From: [Clostridium] aminophilum
GTDB taxonomy: Bacteria; Bacillota; Clostridia; Lachnospirales; Lachnospiraceae
Length of the DNA stretch: 64,000 nt
Direction: 5' to 3'
Assembly (NCBI RefSeq): GCF_900101295.1
Contig: NZ_FOIL01000006.1
Location: 1 to 64,000, forward strand
Shown here: piece by piece, positions 63,009 to 64,000 of the stretch
Position numbering within the stretch: position 1 is the stretch's first letter
Layout of the letters: the number at the start of each line of letters is the position of its first letter
Position numbers and translations under genes: made by a program
Notes under the pieces: model-generated
Seen by the model: only the letters and a program-made list of their open reading frames with translations
Told to the model about the DNA's origin: nothing
Databases searched by the model: none

Positions 63009-63128
63009 GTTCCCTCCCCCTTTTTTTTGACCGAAGATCAGCGCCTCCCTGTGTTATGCTGTGTAGATCCCCCGCAGAGCGTTTTTTTCGGTACAGGAAT
63101 CCGGAGATTTTACCATACCACGAAGAAA

Positions 63129-63148
63129 GCGTGCAGTCAGCTGCACGC
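63129..63148 (-). terminator. Terminator after glmS
   Basis: GCGTGCAG (63129-63136), four bases, CTGCACGC (63141-63148); on the minus strand it is followed by TTTCTTC. It lies about 58 bases after the glmS stop. Confidence 0.7.
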
Positions 63149-63205
63149 CTTCCCGAATCTCACAGCGTGAACGCTATGTAGTAATCTATCGCTATTGGAT
63201 TAATT

Positions 63206-64000
63206 TTACTCTACTGTCACACTCTTTGCAAGATTTCTCGGCTTATCCACATCCAGGCCCTTTGCCACCGAGACATAATATCCGAGAAGCTGAAGCGGCA
63301 CCACCGCAAGGCTCGGCGTAAAGTGAATATCCGTCTTCGGGATGTAGGCCGTGAAATCCGCCGTATCCTCGATTCCGTAATTGCCGTAGGTTGTCAGTCC
63401 CATCAGATATCCGCCTCTGGACTTGACCTCGACCATGTTGCTGATCATCTTCTCATAGAGATCCGGCTGCGTCAGAACCGAGATCACGAGAGTTCCCTTC
63501 TCGATCAGGCTGATCGTGCCGTGCTTCAGTTCGCCGGCCGCATACGCCTCGGAATGAATGTAGCTGATCTCCTTGAGTTTCAGACTTCCCTCCAGGCTGA
63601 CCGCATAGTCGATGCCTCTTCCGAGGAAGAAGACATCCTGCGCATTCGCGTATTTTGCGGCAAACCACTGGATTCTCTCCTTGTCGTCCAGAATCTTCTC
63701 AATCTTCCCCGGAACGGTCTGGAGTTCCTCCAGATATCCCGCATACTGCTCATCCGTGATTTTCTCTCTTACCTTCGCAAACTCGATCGCCAGAAGATAG
63801 GATGCAATCAGCTGCGCGCTGTACGCTTTGGTTGTCGCAACCGAGATCTCCGGGCCGGCCAGCGTGTAGAAGACATGATCCGCCTCACGCGCAATCGTCG
63901 ATCCGACGACATTGACGATGGCCAATGTCTCCGCGCCGTGTTCTTTCGCGATGCGCAGTGCCGCCAGAGAATCCGCGGTCTCTCCGGACTGGCTGACAAT
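63206..64000 (-). CDS. glmS: Glutamine-fructose-6-phosphate aminotransferase, C-terminal part (5' end outside window)
   Basis: About 264 residues are visible and the frame stays open to the right edge. The first visible residues, SQSGETADSLAALR, are the sugar-phosphate-binding loop of the first SIS domain; EISVATTKAYSAQL, GRGIDYAVSLEGSLKLKEISYIHSEAYAAGELKHGTISLIE and the C-terminal DVDKPRNLAKSVTVE are classic GlmS. It makes glucosamine-6-phosphate for peptidoglycan. The glutaminase domain and any glmS ribozyme would lie beyond the window. Confidence 0.97.
   Translation of the reverse strand: MVSQSGETADSLAALRIAKEHGAETLAIVNVVGSTIAREADHVFYTLAGPEISVATTKAYSAQLIASYLLAIEFAKVREKITDEQYAGYLEELQTVPGKIEKILDDKERIQWFAAKYANAQDVFFLGRGIDYAVSLEGSLKLKEISYIHSEAYAAGELKHGTISLIEKGTLVISVLTQPDLYEKMISNMVEVKSRGGYLMGLTTYGNYGIEDTADFTAYIPKTDIHFTPSLAVVPLQLLGYYVSVAKGLDVDKPRNLAKSVTVE

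Overview
The window reads as chromosome of an anaerobic, low-to-mid GC Gram-positive bacterium of the class Clostridia, most likely a Lachnospiraceae-like gut or rumen organism. This rests on strong AGGAGG-type ribosome binding sites, a tandem glycine riboswitch, an Enterococcus-type ntp V-ATPase operon, choline-binding repeat proteins, YesM/AraC two-component signalling, lipoproteins with Ala/Glu/Thr-rich linkers, and several zinc-ribbon membrane proteins. I see no rRNA, tRNA, insertion sequence, phage or CRISPR array. Genus and species cannot be read from the sequence alone.

Layout. 1-6.3 kb: three zinc-ribbon proteins (one cut by the left edge), a DUF2752 membrane protein and a class I aminotransferase. 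6.4-14 kb: an ABC-2 exporter with a double-length permease, a MATE transporter, a FliB-like cysteine-rich protein and a membrane diguanylate cyclase behind an AT-rich leader. 14-23 kb: a nine-gene V-type ATPase operon in the order F-I-K-E-C-G-A-B-D; its rotor subunit carries the residues of a sodium site. 23-27 kb: two sodium symporters (NSS and alanine/glycine type), the second behind a tandem glycine riboswitch with its own terminator. 27-32 kb: a MATE transporter fused to a GHKL/RsbW-like ATPase domain, purC, a zinc-ribbon protein and a lipoprotein. 32-37.4 kb: a surface-glycan operon (glf, lipid kinase, O-antigen ligase/polymerase-like protein, heptose-phosphate-kinase-like GHMP kinase). 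38-40.5 kb: two tandem paralogous choline-binding exported proteins. 40.6-49.9 kb: a binding-protein-like sensor lipoprotein, YesM-type kinase, AraC-type regulator and a complete Fbp/Afu-type ABC importer. 50-58 kb: HAD hydrolase, acyltransferase, mannose-6-phosphate isomerase and a second Fbp/Afu-type importer. 58-64 kb: phosphoglucomutase, sugar nucleotidyltransferase, galE, GtrA-like protein and the 3' part of glmS.

How it fits together. A sodium theme (Na-type V-ATPase beside two Na symporters) is followed by a sugar-phosphate and cell-envelope theme. The two importers are usually annotated as ferric-iron systems. Their fused permeases, the binding-protein/kinase/regulator trio beside one of them, and the isomerase and phosphoglucomutase on either side of the other also fit import of phosphorylated sugars (AfuABC/HptRSA-like). 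That is inference. Other striking points are the MATE-GHKL fusion, a palindrome shared by two distant leaders, a 58-bp repeat that covers the 3' end of a permease gene, and in-frame low-complexity insertions in several otherwise conserved enzymes.
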